The notes beneath the pieces were generated by a model. That model ran no database searches, was not told where the DNA came from, and saw nothing but the letters and a program-made list of their open reading frames with translations. This document shows, one piece after another, positions 37,458 to 48,849 of a DNA stretch of 64,000 nt. Numbering within the stretch: the stretch's first letter is position 1; every line of letters begins with the position of its first letter. The position numbers were made by a program, and so were the translations under genes. The DNA is from Parasponia andersonii (taxonomy: Eukaryota; Streptophyta; Magnoliopsida; Rosales; Cannabaceae): positions 33,867 through 97,866 of the forward strand of contig JXTB01000550.1 in the NCBI GenBank assembly GCA_002914805.1, written 5' to 3'.

Positions 37458-38528
37458 CTATAGAAAAATAAAACAATCCAAGGAGATTAAAGGGTTATTA
37501 AAGTCCTCCATTGAAACAGAGTCGACTTCATGGTCAATAACCATGGCATCTCCAACTGCAATCTCGTCAATCCTGGAACCAATTCGGTTAATAATATTGT
37601 TCAAATATGGCTGATCTCTGTTCCTCAAACACGACCGAATTGGCCGATCACCGCTCGAAATGTCCTTGGGACTCAGTGAAGGCCTATCTCTCCTTGAAGA
37701 ATACGACGTCGTTGAATCTGAATAGTTACCAAGCGCACTTAGACGCCTGGAAGAACCGAGCGAGTAACTAGGCGCCGTACGCTTCGAGTGAGTACACTTG
37801 TGACTGTCTCCATTAGTAACGAATCTCCGATTCCGAGAAGGAGAAGGAGATCTCGAGTCTAGTCTTCTGCTCGGTCGAGAATTCGACTTCTCGGTGGGCT
37901 GAACATCTCGGCGAAAACTCTTCTGCCTCGCGAGATGTTCAGTAGCACTACTCGGCGAACTCGATCGGACTCGCTTCTGACTCGCCACATTACTACTAAC
38001 TGGAACTTTTTGCGGTGAGTGATGACGATGATGATGTAGTACTTTCGGAGGGAAAGAAGAAAACGGCGTCGTAATATTACTATTACTGCTTTGCTGCTTG
38101 ATTGAGTTGATTCGAACTATGTGAGGATTTTCCTTGTAGCACGACCACAAAAAGTCGTTGGAGAAAGATTTGACGTCTTTTGGAAACGACACGCTTGATG
38201 ATGATGATGATGATGATGATGATGACGACGACGTGGAGCTGGAGGAGCTGCTGCTGGTTGTTGTTTTGGTGGAATAAGGGAAAGTAGCGAAGGAAGTAAC
38301 AGAGGAAGAAGAAGAAGTAGAAGCCGAAGGAGATGGTGGCGAGGGTGACGGTGAGATTTTGTTTGGAATATTGTAAAGCGGAGAAATATTATGTAATTTA
38401 GTAGTTGGGGGTGGTTGTGAGATTATGACCAGCTTATCTTGGACATGATTGAAAATTTCTTCTCCTCCTTGGTGATCCTCGGAATTATGTGTTTTGTTGG
38501 GTCTGCATTTGCTAATGCAAGAACCCAT
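37458..38528 (-). CDS. Ser/Arg-rich protein with N-terminal lipidation signal, unknown function
   Basis: An intact single-exon ORF of 356 residues. It starts MGSCISKC: Gly2 with following Cys4 and Cys8 is the usual pattern for N-myristoylation plus palmitoylation, so membrane attachment is likely (inference). Residues 35-80 are Pro/Ser-rich and residues about 92-112 are a poly-Ser run encoded partly by a TGA/TCA triplet repeat. Then come a conserved-looking block (FPKDVKSFSNDFLWSCY, about 115-131), a His-rich patch (165-170), SR/RS-rich basic stretches (185-285), and a well-ordered C terminus with IRSCLRNRD and MEDFNNPLISLDCFIFL. Plant databases usually label such proteins 'serine/arginine repetitive matrix-like', but I see no RNA-binding domain. 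A TATA-like box lies about 80 bp upstream. The start codon is supported by the lipidation motif. Confidence 0.85.
   Translation of the reverse strand: MGSCISKCRPNKTHNSEDHQGGEEIFNHVQDKLVIISQPPPTTKLHNISPLYNIPNKISPSPSPPSPSASTSSSSSVTSFATFPYSTKTTTSSSSSSSTSSSSSSSSSSSSSVSFPKDVKSFSNDFLWSCYKENPHIVRINSIKQQSSNSNITTPFSSFPPKVLHHHRHHSPQKVPVSSNVASQKRVRSSSPSSATEHLARQKSFRRDVQPTEKSNSRPSRRLDSRSPSPSRNRRFVTNGDSHKCTHSKRTAPSYSLGSSRRLSALGNYSDSTTSYSSRRDRPSLSPKDISSGDRPIRSCLRNRDQPYLNNIINRIGSRIDEIAVGDAMVIDHEVDSVSMEDFNNPLISLDCFIFL
38192..38228. repeat. Trinucleotide repeat coding poly-Ser
   Basis: A run of TGA units on the plus strand (TCA on the coding strand) extends the poly-Ser tract of the minus-strand gene. It stays in frame and is likely length-polymorphic. 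Confidence 0.85.
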
Positions 38529-38602
38529 TTGCTAGATGATTTTTTTGGCTCAGACAAAATCAGTAAGGAACAATATATATAACATTGTACGTGGATGGTT
38601 TG

Positions 38603-38618
38603 GTTTATATATAAAATA
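38603..38618 (-). promoter_or_regulatory. Candidate TATA box of the Ser/Arg-rich gene
   Basis: TTATATATAA on the minus strand about 80 bp before the ATG, with a pyrimidine/purine-biased tract further upstream (38670-38705). Position and sequence fit; nothing else confirms it. Confidence 0.5.
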
Positions 38619-38749
38619 TTAGAATTAACAATAGATAAAGGTGTGTGGATGTAGAATAGATAGTGGGCTATGCTTTTTGTTCTTTCTTTTCTCTTTCGCT
38701 TTTTGAGACGGTTTGAATTTGGTTCCCGGGTATGAAACCCGTTACACAA

Positions 38750-40561
38750 CGGTTTTGTAGATTGGTCGCTGGGCTGCTACCTTTAATCTCATGTCTCCCC
38801 AGCTTTTCACAGTTCAAATTAATTCAAATCATTTGGAATGCCGCTAGCTTTGGTGTCAAGTTAAATAGGCATTAATAATTCGTTACTATCAGGCTATATA
38901 ATATGTCATTTTTGTTCTTTTTTGTGGTTTTGAACATTAATGAAAGTTGATGTATTACTGTCCACTATTGCATATTTTGTTTATTAATTACAATAGAATT
39001 GTTTATGTGGGACTATTTTTCATTTTAGAAAGAGTTCAAAGAAAAGAAACTTTATATGCTTTTCCTATATGACTGCTATATTTATCACTTTTTCAGTTTA
39101 GACACTGCATACTTCAACAGAGAAGAGGGTCGTGACGTGAGAATTCAGATCGAGTATCCAGCACTAGAAGTATGCATTAATGGATTTGTTAAGTACGATT
39201 TTCTATTATTGCACTGTTTTTTTCTTAAGGAAAATAATTTGATACATTTTTATTGTACACGATGATACTATAAAGTGAATTTGCCATGACAATTATTTTT
39301 GGAGGAGAGGAGAGAGTGTTTATAAAATTTATTCTGTGTTAGGTTACATTCATCATTTGTACTTATATAAGGTAAGTCTGAGCAAAGATGCATTTTCGGA
39401 ATATCTGAAAATCATCCCAAAAAAAATGTATCTATACGCGGGCCAAGGCAAGCCCAATATTTAACAGGCTTCTGATTGTTTTCATGGGGCTACCTGGGCT
39501 CCAGAAATCTTAAAGAGTATTTATAAGAAATGACCTTTTTTAAGGTCAATTGAAAAAATAGCCGTTTTTCACACCTATTTAATAAATGACCGTTTTGTAA
39601 TTTTATTTTGATAAGTGACCATTTTTTATAAAATAAATCAATTTTTTATAAAATAAAACAATTTTTTAAATAATAAATTAATTTTCAAAAAATAAATCAA
39701 TATATTTTGATATACTAAATATGAAAAATGACCATTTTTAAAATAATTTCAAAATTCGGCCATTTTTTAACAGTGTTTGAAAAACAGCCATTGATCTATT
39801 TTTTTTATAAAATATATCAATTTTTTGTAAATTAAATCAAAATTTTAAAAAATAAATCAATTTTTAAAAAATAAATCAATATATTTTTATATAATAAATA
39901 TGAAAATGACCATTTTTTAATTAATTTTCATAATTCAGCTTTTTTTAACAGTACTTGAAAAATGATCATTTTGTAAACTACAATCCAAAATTTGGCCGGT
40001 TAAAAGGTTGAAAACTTATTGCAAAGTGCTACACTTTTGAACGAGTGAGCCCTGTTTAACCAATGAGGCATGGTATCATGGTAACTAAATTTTTGTAGTT
40101 CAAAATTGACTATATTGAGGTCTATGTTCAAAATCCTTCAATTGTCTCAAAAGAAATAAGAAAAAAATTGCAAATTAGGTAAGTTGGTAACTCACAATGT
40201 CAAAGTATTCAACCAGGAGGGGAAAAAAAAAATAAGAAAAATAAGGGCCCTTTTTTTCGAGTTCTGACTATTGATCACTTAAGCCCTAATGGTAACGGTC
40301 CAAGAGTTGAGTCAGCCAAGCAGTCGTTCTAGAATATAATAAGATGACCTTGTTACTAATATTAACTTAATGCCTCAGTAATCATAACCCTTCCGAACAA
40401 ATTCTTCTTCCAAGTGGATAATGACCAAATTTCTTAACGAACAAATTTACCCTTTGTCATCCCACTAATTAATTAATTGACAATTGTACCCTCTCCTTGT
40501 TTGTGTCACACTGTCTTGCGTCATTCTCCCTTGCTACACATGATAAAGTCCTGGCACTAAC
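38750..40561. other. Intergenic DNA with a diverged ~180-bp tandem repeat
   Basis: At about 39605-39965 two diverged head-to-tail copies share ATAAATCAATATATTTT, GAAAAATGACCATTTTT and TTTTTTAACAGT blocks. A weaker relative may lie near 61210-61290 (AAAATGAACATTT, GCCGTTTTTTACAC-like words). No coding region is supported. Confidence 0.6.
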
Positions 40562-40581
40562 GTGATTAGCCAATGAGAAAG
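40562..40581 (+). promoter_or_regulatory. Conserved CCAAT-type upstream element of phytocyanin-like gene 1
   Basis: GTGATTAGCCAATGAGAAAG. The same 20-mer with two transitions lies at 59410-59429 upstream of gene 2. It begins 159 bp before the TATA box here and 160 bp before it there. Conservation of both sequence and spacing in otherwise dissimilar flanks suggests function. Confidence 0.65.
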
Positions 40582-40720
40582 AAATAATAAGGTCTAATTG
40601 TGGAAAACACGTTGAAAAAGATTGAGTCTTAGTTCCAAACCAACATGAAGCATAAAAATATTTTGGTCAGCTTTTGTGAACCATATACATGTGACTCATG
40701 ATCCAAAATCAAATATTCCC

Positions 40721-40728
40721 TATATAAA
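40721..40728 (+). promoter_or_regulatory. TATA box of phytocyanin-like gene 1
   Basis: TATATAAA in the context ATATTCCCTATATAAAGCC, matching ATATTTCCCTATATAAACCC at gene 2. It lies 85 bp before the ATG, predicting a start of transcription near 40750. Confidence 0.75.
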
Positions 40729-40805
40729 GCCCCTTGGGTTCGTTCTTTCTAACCATAGTTATCTTAATATTAGTTATCTTAATTTAAATAAAATTAGTAG
40801 CGAAA

Positions 40806-41373
40806 ATGGGTCTGAGCTTTGTCGCCAAAGTGTGTCTTCTTTTTCTCACTGCCTCTCTTCTGGTTGTCAGTGAAGCCAGAACCATTGAGGTTGGAGGCTC
40901 TGAAGGTTGGCATTATGGCTTCAACTACACCAATTGGGCTATCAAAAACAGCCCTTTTTACATAAATGACACACTTGGTACGTACTATGTGTATTCATAA
41001 TCCATATACAAGCGGCATATGATTAGTCCATATATTTAGAACTGTATACTATGGTGTGTTAATATTTATATATAGTAACATTTTTTTTTAATTAATAATA
41101 TGATCATCATCAGTGTTCAAGTACAATCCCCCGAGGAATAACGCATCAGCATACACAGTCTACTTACTGCCAAACCTGTGGAGCTACATAACGTGCGATT
41201 TCAGAAAGGCTAAGCTGTTGGCGAATCCGAAACAAGGCGGCGGCCAATCAGGCTTCGTTGTGGAGCTCAACCAGTGGCGGCCTTATTACTTTGCCAGCAA
41301 TGGCGACAACGGCAACCACTGTGACGACGGACTCATGAAATTCTTCGCAGTGCCATGGCCTCGCGTTAGTTGA
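40806..41373 (+). CDS. Secreted phytocyanin-like (cupredoxin-fold) protein, gene 1
   Basis: Two exons, 40806-40977 and 41114-41373, with a GT/AG intron of 136 bp; the split codon makes Val58 and the product is 143 residues. Residues 1-24 form a signal peptide, so it is probably apoplastic. The rest is one small plastocyanin-like domain (VGGSEGW, NDTLVFKY, then NHCDDGLMKF). Cys85 and Cys127 match the structural disulfide of phytocyanins. His126 sits at one ligand position. The first ligand His is not found (Ala/Tyr around 70-71), the ligand Cys is replaced in YYFAS (Ala118), and Met132 is offset by one, so a type 1 copper site is unlikely. N-glycosylation sequons are at Asn40, Asn54 and Asn67. 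There is no GPI-anchor tail. About 70% identical to gene 2 in the mature domain. Biological role unknown. Confidence 0.9.
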
Positions 41374-41437
41374 TTATCTAAAATTAAGATCAAACGTATG
41401 ATGAAGCTCGCAATTAGAAGTATTACGGACTGGAATC

Positions 41438-41443
41438 AATAAA
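41438..41443 (+). terminator. Candidate poly(A) signal of gene 1
   Basis: AATAAA 65 bp after the stop codon, in a suitable position for 3' end formation. Confidence 0.55.
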
Positions 41444-42357
41444 GCTCGATCGCTACACCTATTGATCGTGTATTAGAATTTAGAACTATTACTATTTAGA
41501 AACAGAAAAAAAGACTGATGACCTTTTTCCCCGGGATCAGGTCCTCCTTATTGGTTCTAAAGTTTTACGTGGTGTAATGTAGTCTTAAGTTTTGATGATC
41601 AGTTTGAATATTGGTCCGTCTCGTAATAATTTTATTTGGACTTTGTAAACGTGCGTACGGACACGTGAGACGGTACTACTTCTGTTTTTCTTTTGTTTCG
41701 TTTCGGTCGATAAAATAAAGAAACAAAAGTAGTAAGAGTTCGTTTTCACGTTCCTATATTTCTATATGCATGTATGTGTGTGCATATGTATAATAATAAT
41801 AATAATAATAATATGGAAATTTTAGGGTTTTCTTTTTAATCAAACGGCTTACAAATGATCTAACTGTAAAAAATTTTGCCATAACATATATCTTACTACA
41901 CAAGAACGCATCTGTAAATGGACTAATTATGGATTTAAAGGTTTTTTTCAAAAAAAAAAAAAGGTCTCTTCCCTACTCTCTTTCATGTTCTTCCCATTTT
42001 CTCTTAGATTTCCATTCTCTCTCAAGAATCAAAAGTTACTCATATATGGCTGTTAATGGTCGTATACGCTCCAACTCAGTTTACTAAATAATTCTAAATC
42101 ACGGATTTACGAGTATTTAAAATACAAAATTTAAGTATTAACAATTATATTAGTACCCTGCAAAATATTGAGAGATAAAGAAATAATGGGTGAATAGCTC
42201 ATCATTTCTAAAACATATAAGAATTATTAATAATTACAATATAATAATAATTAGATATTATATAGAGTCACATGTAATATGATATATATATATATATATA
42301 TATAGTATATATGATGTGAAGAAAATCTAAGAGACGGTGATATATATATATAGACCA
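41444..42357. other. Intergenic DNA downstream of gene 1
   Basis: No gene seen. It contains a TAA trinucleotide run near 41790-41812 and a TA run just before the MITE pair. Confidence 0.45.
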
Positions 42358-42585
42358 CCAATCCAATAGGTATTTTTTTTTTTTTTACCTATGCATAGGT
42401 ATTAATTTGGCCAATGAAAATTTAGCATGCATATTTTTTTATTGTAAAAAATAAGAGAGAAAAAAAGCATTAATGATACACGTTTTTTCATGCACTTCAT
42501 TATAGCCATTGATTACTACTAGATGGTGATCCAATGACTAAAAAAAAATACTTTTCATAAGTAAAAAAAATACCTATTGGATTGG
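42358..42585. mobile_element. MITE copy 1, 228 bp
   Basis: Perfect 15-bp inverted ends: CCAATCCAATAGGTA at 42358 and TACCTATTGGATTGG at 42571. The interior contains TTTAGCATGCATATTTTTTT and a poly-A/T-rich fold. It is flanked on both sides by TATATA runs, so TA-type duplication cannot be distinguished from target sequence. No coding capacity. Confidence 0.85.
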
Positions 42586-42605
42586 CAACATATATATTAT
42601 ATATA

Positions 42606-42849
42606 TGGGCACCAATCCAGTAGGTTTTTTTTTTTTTTACCTATGCATAGGTATCAATTTGGCCAATAAAAATTTAGCATGCACATTTTTTTATTGTAGA
42701 AAATAAGAGAGAAAAAAAGCATTAATGATGCACGTCTTTTTATGCACTTCATTATATCCATTGGCTCACCATTAGATGTTGATCGAACGGCTAAAAAAAA
42801 AATAACTACCCATAGGTAAAGAAAAAAAATACCTATTGAATTGGCAACC
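42606..42849. mobile_element. MITE copy 2, ~240 bp
   Basis: Same family and orientation as copy 1, about 20 bp downstream across a TATATA spacer. Ends GCACCAATCCAGTAGG and CCTATTGAATTGGCAAC. Internal blocks match copy 1 (GCATTAATGATRCACG). The inverted ends have each lost a base or two of perfect pairing. Confidence 0.82.
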
Positions 42850-42889
42850 TATATATATATATAAACTGCATAGAAAAAGCATCCGATGT

Positions 42890-43633
42890 TTACAGAGTAA
42901 AAATAATACAATTCCCAACGTCAAAGAGAAAATAGGCGAATGTGAAAAAACGGTGAACGAGATGAACAATGTTAGAAAATAGTCTACGTTTGTTTGCAGA
43001 GAAAAAAATAATACAAACCCTAGAATCAAAGAGAAAATGAGAGAATATGGAAAACCAAAAGGAGAAGAACGAAGGTAGCTGGGAAATAGCAAAGAATACA
43101 AAGAAAGAAAAATAAGAAAAAGGGAGCAAAATAAGATTTTATTTTTTTTTCCTTTCTGGAAGGAGTAGATCGTGCTTTCTTTTTTCTAAGGTTTTTTTTT
43201 TTCTTCTTTAGCGGCTTTAGGCAATGCCACATAATAAAATCAAGTGTAAATCAACACATGGAAACAAGCTTTATCTTTAACAGCTAACAACCATTGATTT
43301 TGATCCAATGGGTAAAAAAACCACTCCTATGCGTAAGATGATTTTTCCCCCCTTACACTACAATTTTCCTATAAAAAAAATAATAATTATTATAATATAG
43401 TTGTTTTACACAAAATTAATGGTTATTATTATTGTTAGATCTGAAAATTGATAAGTAGCTAAGTGTTACTAGCTAGGCTAGTAAGTTTTACGGTAAATGT
43501 TGCCGAAACTATGGATAGGTGCACTTATTCGCTCTTCTATTTTTTTCCACAAATATTGGAATTTGGAAAATGATGTATGCGTACAGTGAGATAGCATGTA
43601 CTGATTAATTAGTCCAAATTCTAAAAAATCATT
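42890..43633. other. Purine/pyrimidine-biased intergenic DNA
   Basis: A-rich/G-rich strand bias gives long spurious frames. A short stretch at 43280-43360 (GATCCAATGGGTAAAAAAAC, ATGCGTAAG) loosely recalls the MITE ends and may be a third, worn copy. No gene supported. Confidence 0.4.
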
Positions 43634-43639
43634 TGTCAC

Positions 43640-43803
43640 GGTCGGAAATCTAAATTCGTGATTTTAGTAATTTTAAATAAAAATATAATTAAATATTGAA
43701 TTTACAAAATTCATGAGAAACAATCGGAAATCTAAATTTGTAATTTTAGTAATTTTAAATAAAAATATAATTAAATATTGAATTTACAAAATTCATGAGA
43801 AAT
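43640..43803. repeat. Tandem duplication, 2 x 82 bp
   Basis: Copies at about 43640-43721 and 43722-43803, both beginning with TCGGAAATCTAAATT and ending ACAAAATTCATGAGAAA. They differ at about three positions. Confidence 0.92.
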
Positions 43804-45491
43804 TAAGTACTTAAAATTTTTATTTTAGTCCTCAAAATCTTATAAATTTCACAAACAAGAAATCTCTCAATTATTTTAATTTTCTCGAAAAAATATCCAC
43901 TTAAAAATTTAGAAGAATTCTAAAATTAATTCATTTAGAAACTTTTATTAATTCATAAATTTTGGTAAATTGAGTTTAATTTAAAACCTTAGGTCTAATG
44001 TCCAAAATAATTTACATAAAATTAATTGTATTTCTAGTTACTAAATGTTGTAATAAAATCAGTCTCATATATCTACTTAATAATCAAACTAAACTTGACT
44101 AAATATTTGAACGAGGAAAAGGAATCGAACAAGATATAAACACTCACCAAAGAATAAAAATAGGACTGTAGGCATAAGCCAACTAGTCTGTCTAATCATC
44201 GAGACCACTATCTTAAATACACAAATACCTAAAAGTAGGAGAAAGTACAGGATAAATTTATAAATGCTCAGTAGAGATGCAATTATAGGTTTTTATCCAA
44301 TATAAATACTTAAAACATTATCAATAAATATTCAAACATTTTTCAAAGATCCAATTTAAAACATCATCCAAGGGTTCAAATCTTTGAAACCATTGTAAAA
44401 TATCATCTCAAATCAATGTCATTTTCCAAATGTTCAAATATTCTAAACCATTAAAAAATATAGTCTCAAAACGAAATCATTTTCTAAAGGTTCAAACATT
44501 CCAAATCTTTGTAAAATATCACATAAAATCCAGTACATATTTATTCAAGTCAAGCACATAACAAGTAATACAATCAATGACAAGTTTGAGCCACCAAAGA
44601 CAAGTGACTATAAGTACGCAATATAGTGTGAGCTACTCTAAGTGAATAATTCCACATGTGTACTGTGTCCGAGTCACCTAAGTTGGCAACCGTGAGTATG
44701 ATATGTAGGCTGCGTATCCTAAATAGGGTATCATAAGTCCGAACACCCTGTAGAGGTACTGTAAGTTCGTCAGCTGTGTAGGTGTAATGAATGCATGTAG
44801 TGTTTTATGGATGACAGGAATGAGAATATGTACTATTTTCCACAAAATGCCAAAATAGACCATGCAATATTTTTAATCAATCAAGTTTAGTTCTCAAAAC
44901 TAAATTCTTGTTCAAATTAGATTTTATAAAAATTTCGGCAGCACAACGACCATTATTATCAAAACCAATAAAATCCAGTTCCTGCTAAAAAAAAAAAAGT
45001 TCCAAAATAAGATAATTTGGCATGTTAACTAGTGTGATGTGCCTCTGAGACACTTTAAATATCAATTTATGTCAAATAGATATAAATCATATTTTTATCA
45101 AATATTTCACAAAATTCCATATTTATTCAAAATATGTAAAAATGAAAATTAAACTAATTTAAAGATCAAGTAATTGAATCCCTACCTTAATCGAGTAACT
45201 AGATAGCACTACGATGTTATTGAGAGCATTAAGTGTCGTTTGGCGGTAGTTTAGATAGTCAAAGATCATTTTCAAACCCACGATCGTCCGTTTTGAAATG
45301 TTGTTTTACTAACGGAGTCTTGAATAGAACAACAGACATCTCTACTAAATTTCCAGTACCCAAATTAGCTAGGTTAGACATATAACTTTGAGCAATTTAG
45401 GCTCGTGCTGAAACCCGACTCAGTGGCATGCAAAACGAGGTGAAATCGGCGTCGTCCAATCTCATTTTTCGTTCTAATTACCAAACGTAGT

Positions 45492-45493
<2 letters not shown>

Positions 45494-45545
<52 letters not shown>
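45494..45545. repeat. (AT)n microsatellite, ~26 units
   Basis: Pure AT run inside the LTR, the longest dinucleotide array in the window. Confidence 0.95.
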
Positions 45546-45547
<2 letters not shown>

Positions 45548-46203
45548 AAATTCACATTTTCATGAGTACATCACAAAAATGAAATTTATTCTACAATCTA
45601 ACAGTCGAATTAAAAAATTACCACACAAAACTAAATAGCTTGAATCTAGCTAACATGACAAATTTTAATCGAGGCAAAATCGAGAATTAAGACATATACC
45701 TGATGAAAGCTCACGAGGAGACGAGTCGAATTCTTGCGGCCTAAGGTGGCTGAAAATGGCTTTGACACATATTTTTGTCCGTGGTATCTCACTTTCACTA
45801 TTAGCATATTAGGCCTTTGGTGGCACTGCAACGTCAGCTGGTGATGTTATCGGAGGTCGGTGTCACAATCCCAGTGATTACACATCTCCATTCAGCTAGA
45901 AAAGACATCAGCCAAGCTTGGCTGGGTATTGAGCATAATGAATAGGAAGAAGTCGAGGGAGAGGAGAGGGAAACGAGTTGAGTGGAAGAAATAGGGCACG
46001 TGTCCTATTATAAATGGACTCCAAGATTTGCGATTGAGTCCCTGGTTTGAAATTCTAGTGAAATAAGTCTCTTAAAATTAAAAAATGGTCCAAATTTTCA
46101 ACTTTTCTTTCAATTAAGTCCAAATTTGTATTTTTATTTATTATATTTTATAATTTTAATGATCAAAAGACCAAAATACCCTTACAAAATAAAGGATTTT
46201 ATA

Positions 46204-48849
46204 TCCTTCTCCCCTTAAATGAATTTCATCCCAAAATTCAAATATAACTGGTGGTACAAGTAAAACAATAGGGGATAACAGTCAAAAGGGGAGCGAATCA
46301 CTCATTATAGAATATAGGAGTGACGAATCAAATACTAGTTAAATAAAGAAGTGTGAAATATATACTTAGCACTTGGTGTTAGGAGTTCACCAAAATAACA
46401 ATACCACATAAAGTTATGTGATAAAGATGTGTACAGAGAGATATAGAATCACAACATAGCTCATCAATAGGTATAAGACCTTGACACAAGAGATAGGAAA
46501 TGATGACTCCAAATTGGTAATTAATTACACAAGCAGTAATATTAATCAAGACTAGAGTCGAAAACATAAGACTTTTATAATCAAAATAGTGATGGTTAAG
46601 TACCAATACAATATAGCATATCAAATGTCAGGTACATATAATACCGTCTCTAGATCACACTAGATCAATAACAGACTGAGACAATTCCATTTGTCTATAT
46701 GTAAACCCGATCCTAAGTAATCACTGAGTCCAAGGACTCTAAGGGAATCCTCATTAGCATGAGATAGACGAGTTTAGAGGTTAAAACGACAACAAAAGTA
46801 CAATGTCATAAGTTATTTACTGTTCCTCGTAACAAGCGAGTAACAACTACGTACACAAAATATTTCTAGTCAAGAACAAGATTAGAATCATTATGAATAA
46901 AAATCTCCAACAGATGAGTACATGGCATAACAAATAATAATAGGCCAAGTATATATAAAATGTAAGTACTTATATAATAAGTATAGCTCAAAGACTTTTC
47001 AAGTCTTTTACCCAATGTAACTTTATATGGTATGAATATCTAGAGACTTTACAAGCCTCTTTACCCAATATAGGGAGTATAACAATAAACCCAAAACATC
47101 AACTAGCTCAAAAGACTTTCTAAGTATTTGGTATAAGGGAAAATCAAATAGAAATGACTCGGTACCCAATATGTAATTAAAACCAATAACAATACCTTAA
47201 TGCCTTAGAAATAAGATTTTAATGGAAAACGCTATCTCTATAGTGATACCTATCTCTCATCTAACCTCATTTCATTTTTAAATCAAAAATAGTTTTGAAA
47301 ATATTTTTGAAAATATGCAATATAAATATCAAGAGAATATAGGAATACCACAGTAGTTCACAAAAAATCTCATTTTGGCTATAGGTAAACTAAACATGAA
47401 CTCTAAGTACTCATTTCGAAAATATAATAGCAAGAATTCATCAGCTCTCTAAGCATATCTGTGACTAACCGATTTCAAATACCATCAATTATGTCACCAT
47501 AATGATGTTTGGATCCAGCTCAAATCAAGTAATGAGTTGTAAACTGAACTCAATACTAACGAATTCAATAAGGACTCTAATCCATAATAAACTATAATCA
47601 GTCTCTAAGAATTCTCAAAAGTTAACATAAGCAAAGTACTTCAAATAATACTTCAACATAAACAAAGTACTTCAAATAATACTTACTTAATAACATAAAA
47701 AGAGAATATACTGATAAGATTGAATCTTGTCATCATTAGTCATTCAATGAAGTATTAAATGCATCAATTCCACTTATTACGCTAAGTAAGTAGTACAAGA
47801 AGAAGTTTTTCGCTTGATATATAGTTTACTAATTAAACTATCAAGCACTTAAAATATATCAATTTTTTTTTAAATCATAGTTGAATATAATAGAAATTTT
47901 CTTAAAATTTCAAAATTTTCCCACAATTTACAAACATGTCTATTTAAGAGATTCAAAAGCATATTTTCTTTTTGTTACCAAACCACATTATACAAATAAT
48001 TTCTCATAGTTTTTTTAATAAAAACTCTAGATAATGCTTTAGTGAGGCTTTCTTTGAGTTTTATAGTTCTGAGATCACCACACTCTAGTAATTTTATTAA
48101 AAATAATTTTGAAAGACATTTTAACAAAAGAAAGTACCTATAAAGTATTTTATAAAATAATAGAGTGTGTTATGTATAATTAATTTTTTTGTACTACTTA
48201 CTTCTTCTTGTACTACTTAGTAGTACTTACTTAGCGTAGTAAGTAAGTAGCAAATAAAGAAAAGTCTATCAAAGAAAGTGCTGACAAGAGAAAGTTCGAA
48301 AATAAGTTTGGGGATGTTAGTGGAAGTATTAAGTTGATCTTCACAACAGTTTTAGGAGAAGGTATATACTTATAGTGTGAGTATGAACTAAGCTTAAAAT
48401 ATTCATTCTTATCCTACCCTTGCTTTAGCCATATATTACAAGCATAATGAAGTCTTACTAATCCTTAGTTGGTATTAGTCTACATTAGTAGAGAATGGTT
48501 AGGAAAATGAACTTATGGAGTTTGATAAATACTTATTTAGAGGTCATTCTTAATTCACTTATTTGTATAAACTGATTTGAGTTATAAGTAGTTCGATATC
48601 ATTGGCAATATATACATACATGTGAAGGATCAAGAGAAAAGTAAAGCTAATGTTGAAGTTGAAATTCTAGATGTTGTTAGTGTTTTGATGTTTTTCTTAA
48701 ATTAATAATTATGTACAATCTTTGCTTGTTTATATTTTAAATGGAATCATTATTCATGTTTTGATTTTTAGCTATTTTATTTATTTTTATTTATTTTTTT
48801 TGTGTTTATTTTACTCGAGAACGAATAAAATATTAAGTTTGGGAGTATT
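46204..48849. other. AT-rich DNA between two LTRs, no gene
   Basis: No coding region recognised. Contains a 31-bp-period duplication (47624-47684, ACAAAGTACTTCAAATAATA). Around 47775-47806 and 48194-48245 lies an inverted pair of CTAAGTAAGTAGTACAAG-type words. The last 15 bases (AAGTTTGGGAGTATT) look like the polypurine tract of the LTR that follows. Confidence 0.45.

Larger units (their letters stand above)
43634..46203 (-). repeat. Tekay-type LTR (~2.57 kb) with a stub of internal sequence
   Basis: Starts TGTCACG and ends before TCCTTCTCCCCTT (46204-46216), a polypurine-tract complement like the one at 2997. About 30 bp beyond that also match the element at 837-8004 (GAATTTCATCCCAAAATTCA). 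It is therefore the 3' LTR of a minus-strand element whose interior has been lost or cannot be recognised. Internal features: an 82-bp tandem duplication, degenerate CCGA-type minisatellite words near 44600-44770, and a long AT repeat. Confidence 0.75.

Noticed and set aside
42772-43232. Three Phe/Leu-rich minus-strand ORFs of 68-109 residues
   Set aside because: They overlap the second MITE and an A/G-biased tract. Hydrophobicity comes from T-rich minus-strand sequence, not membrane protein evolution.
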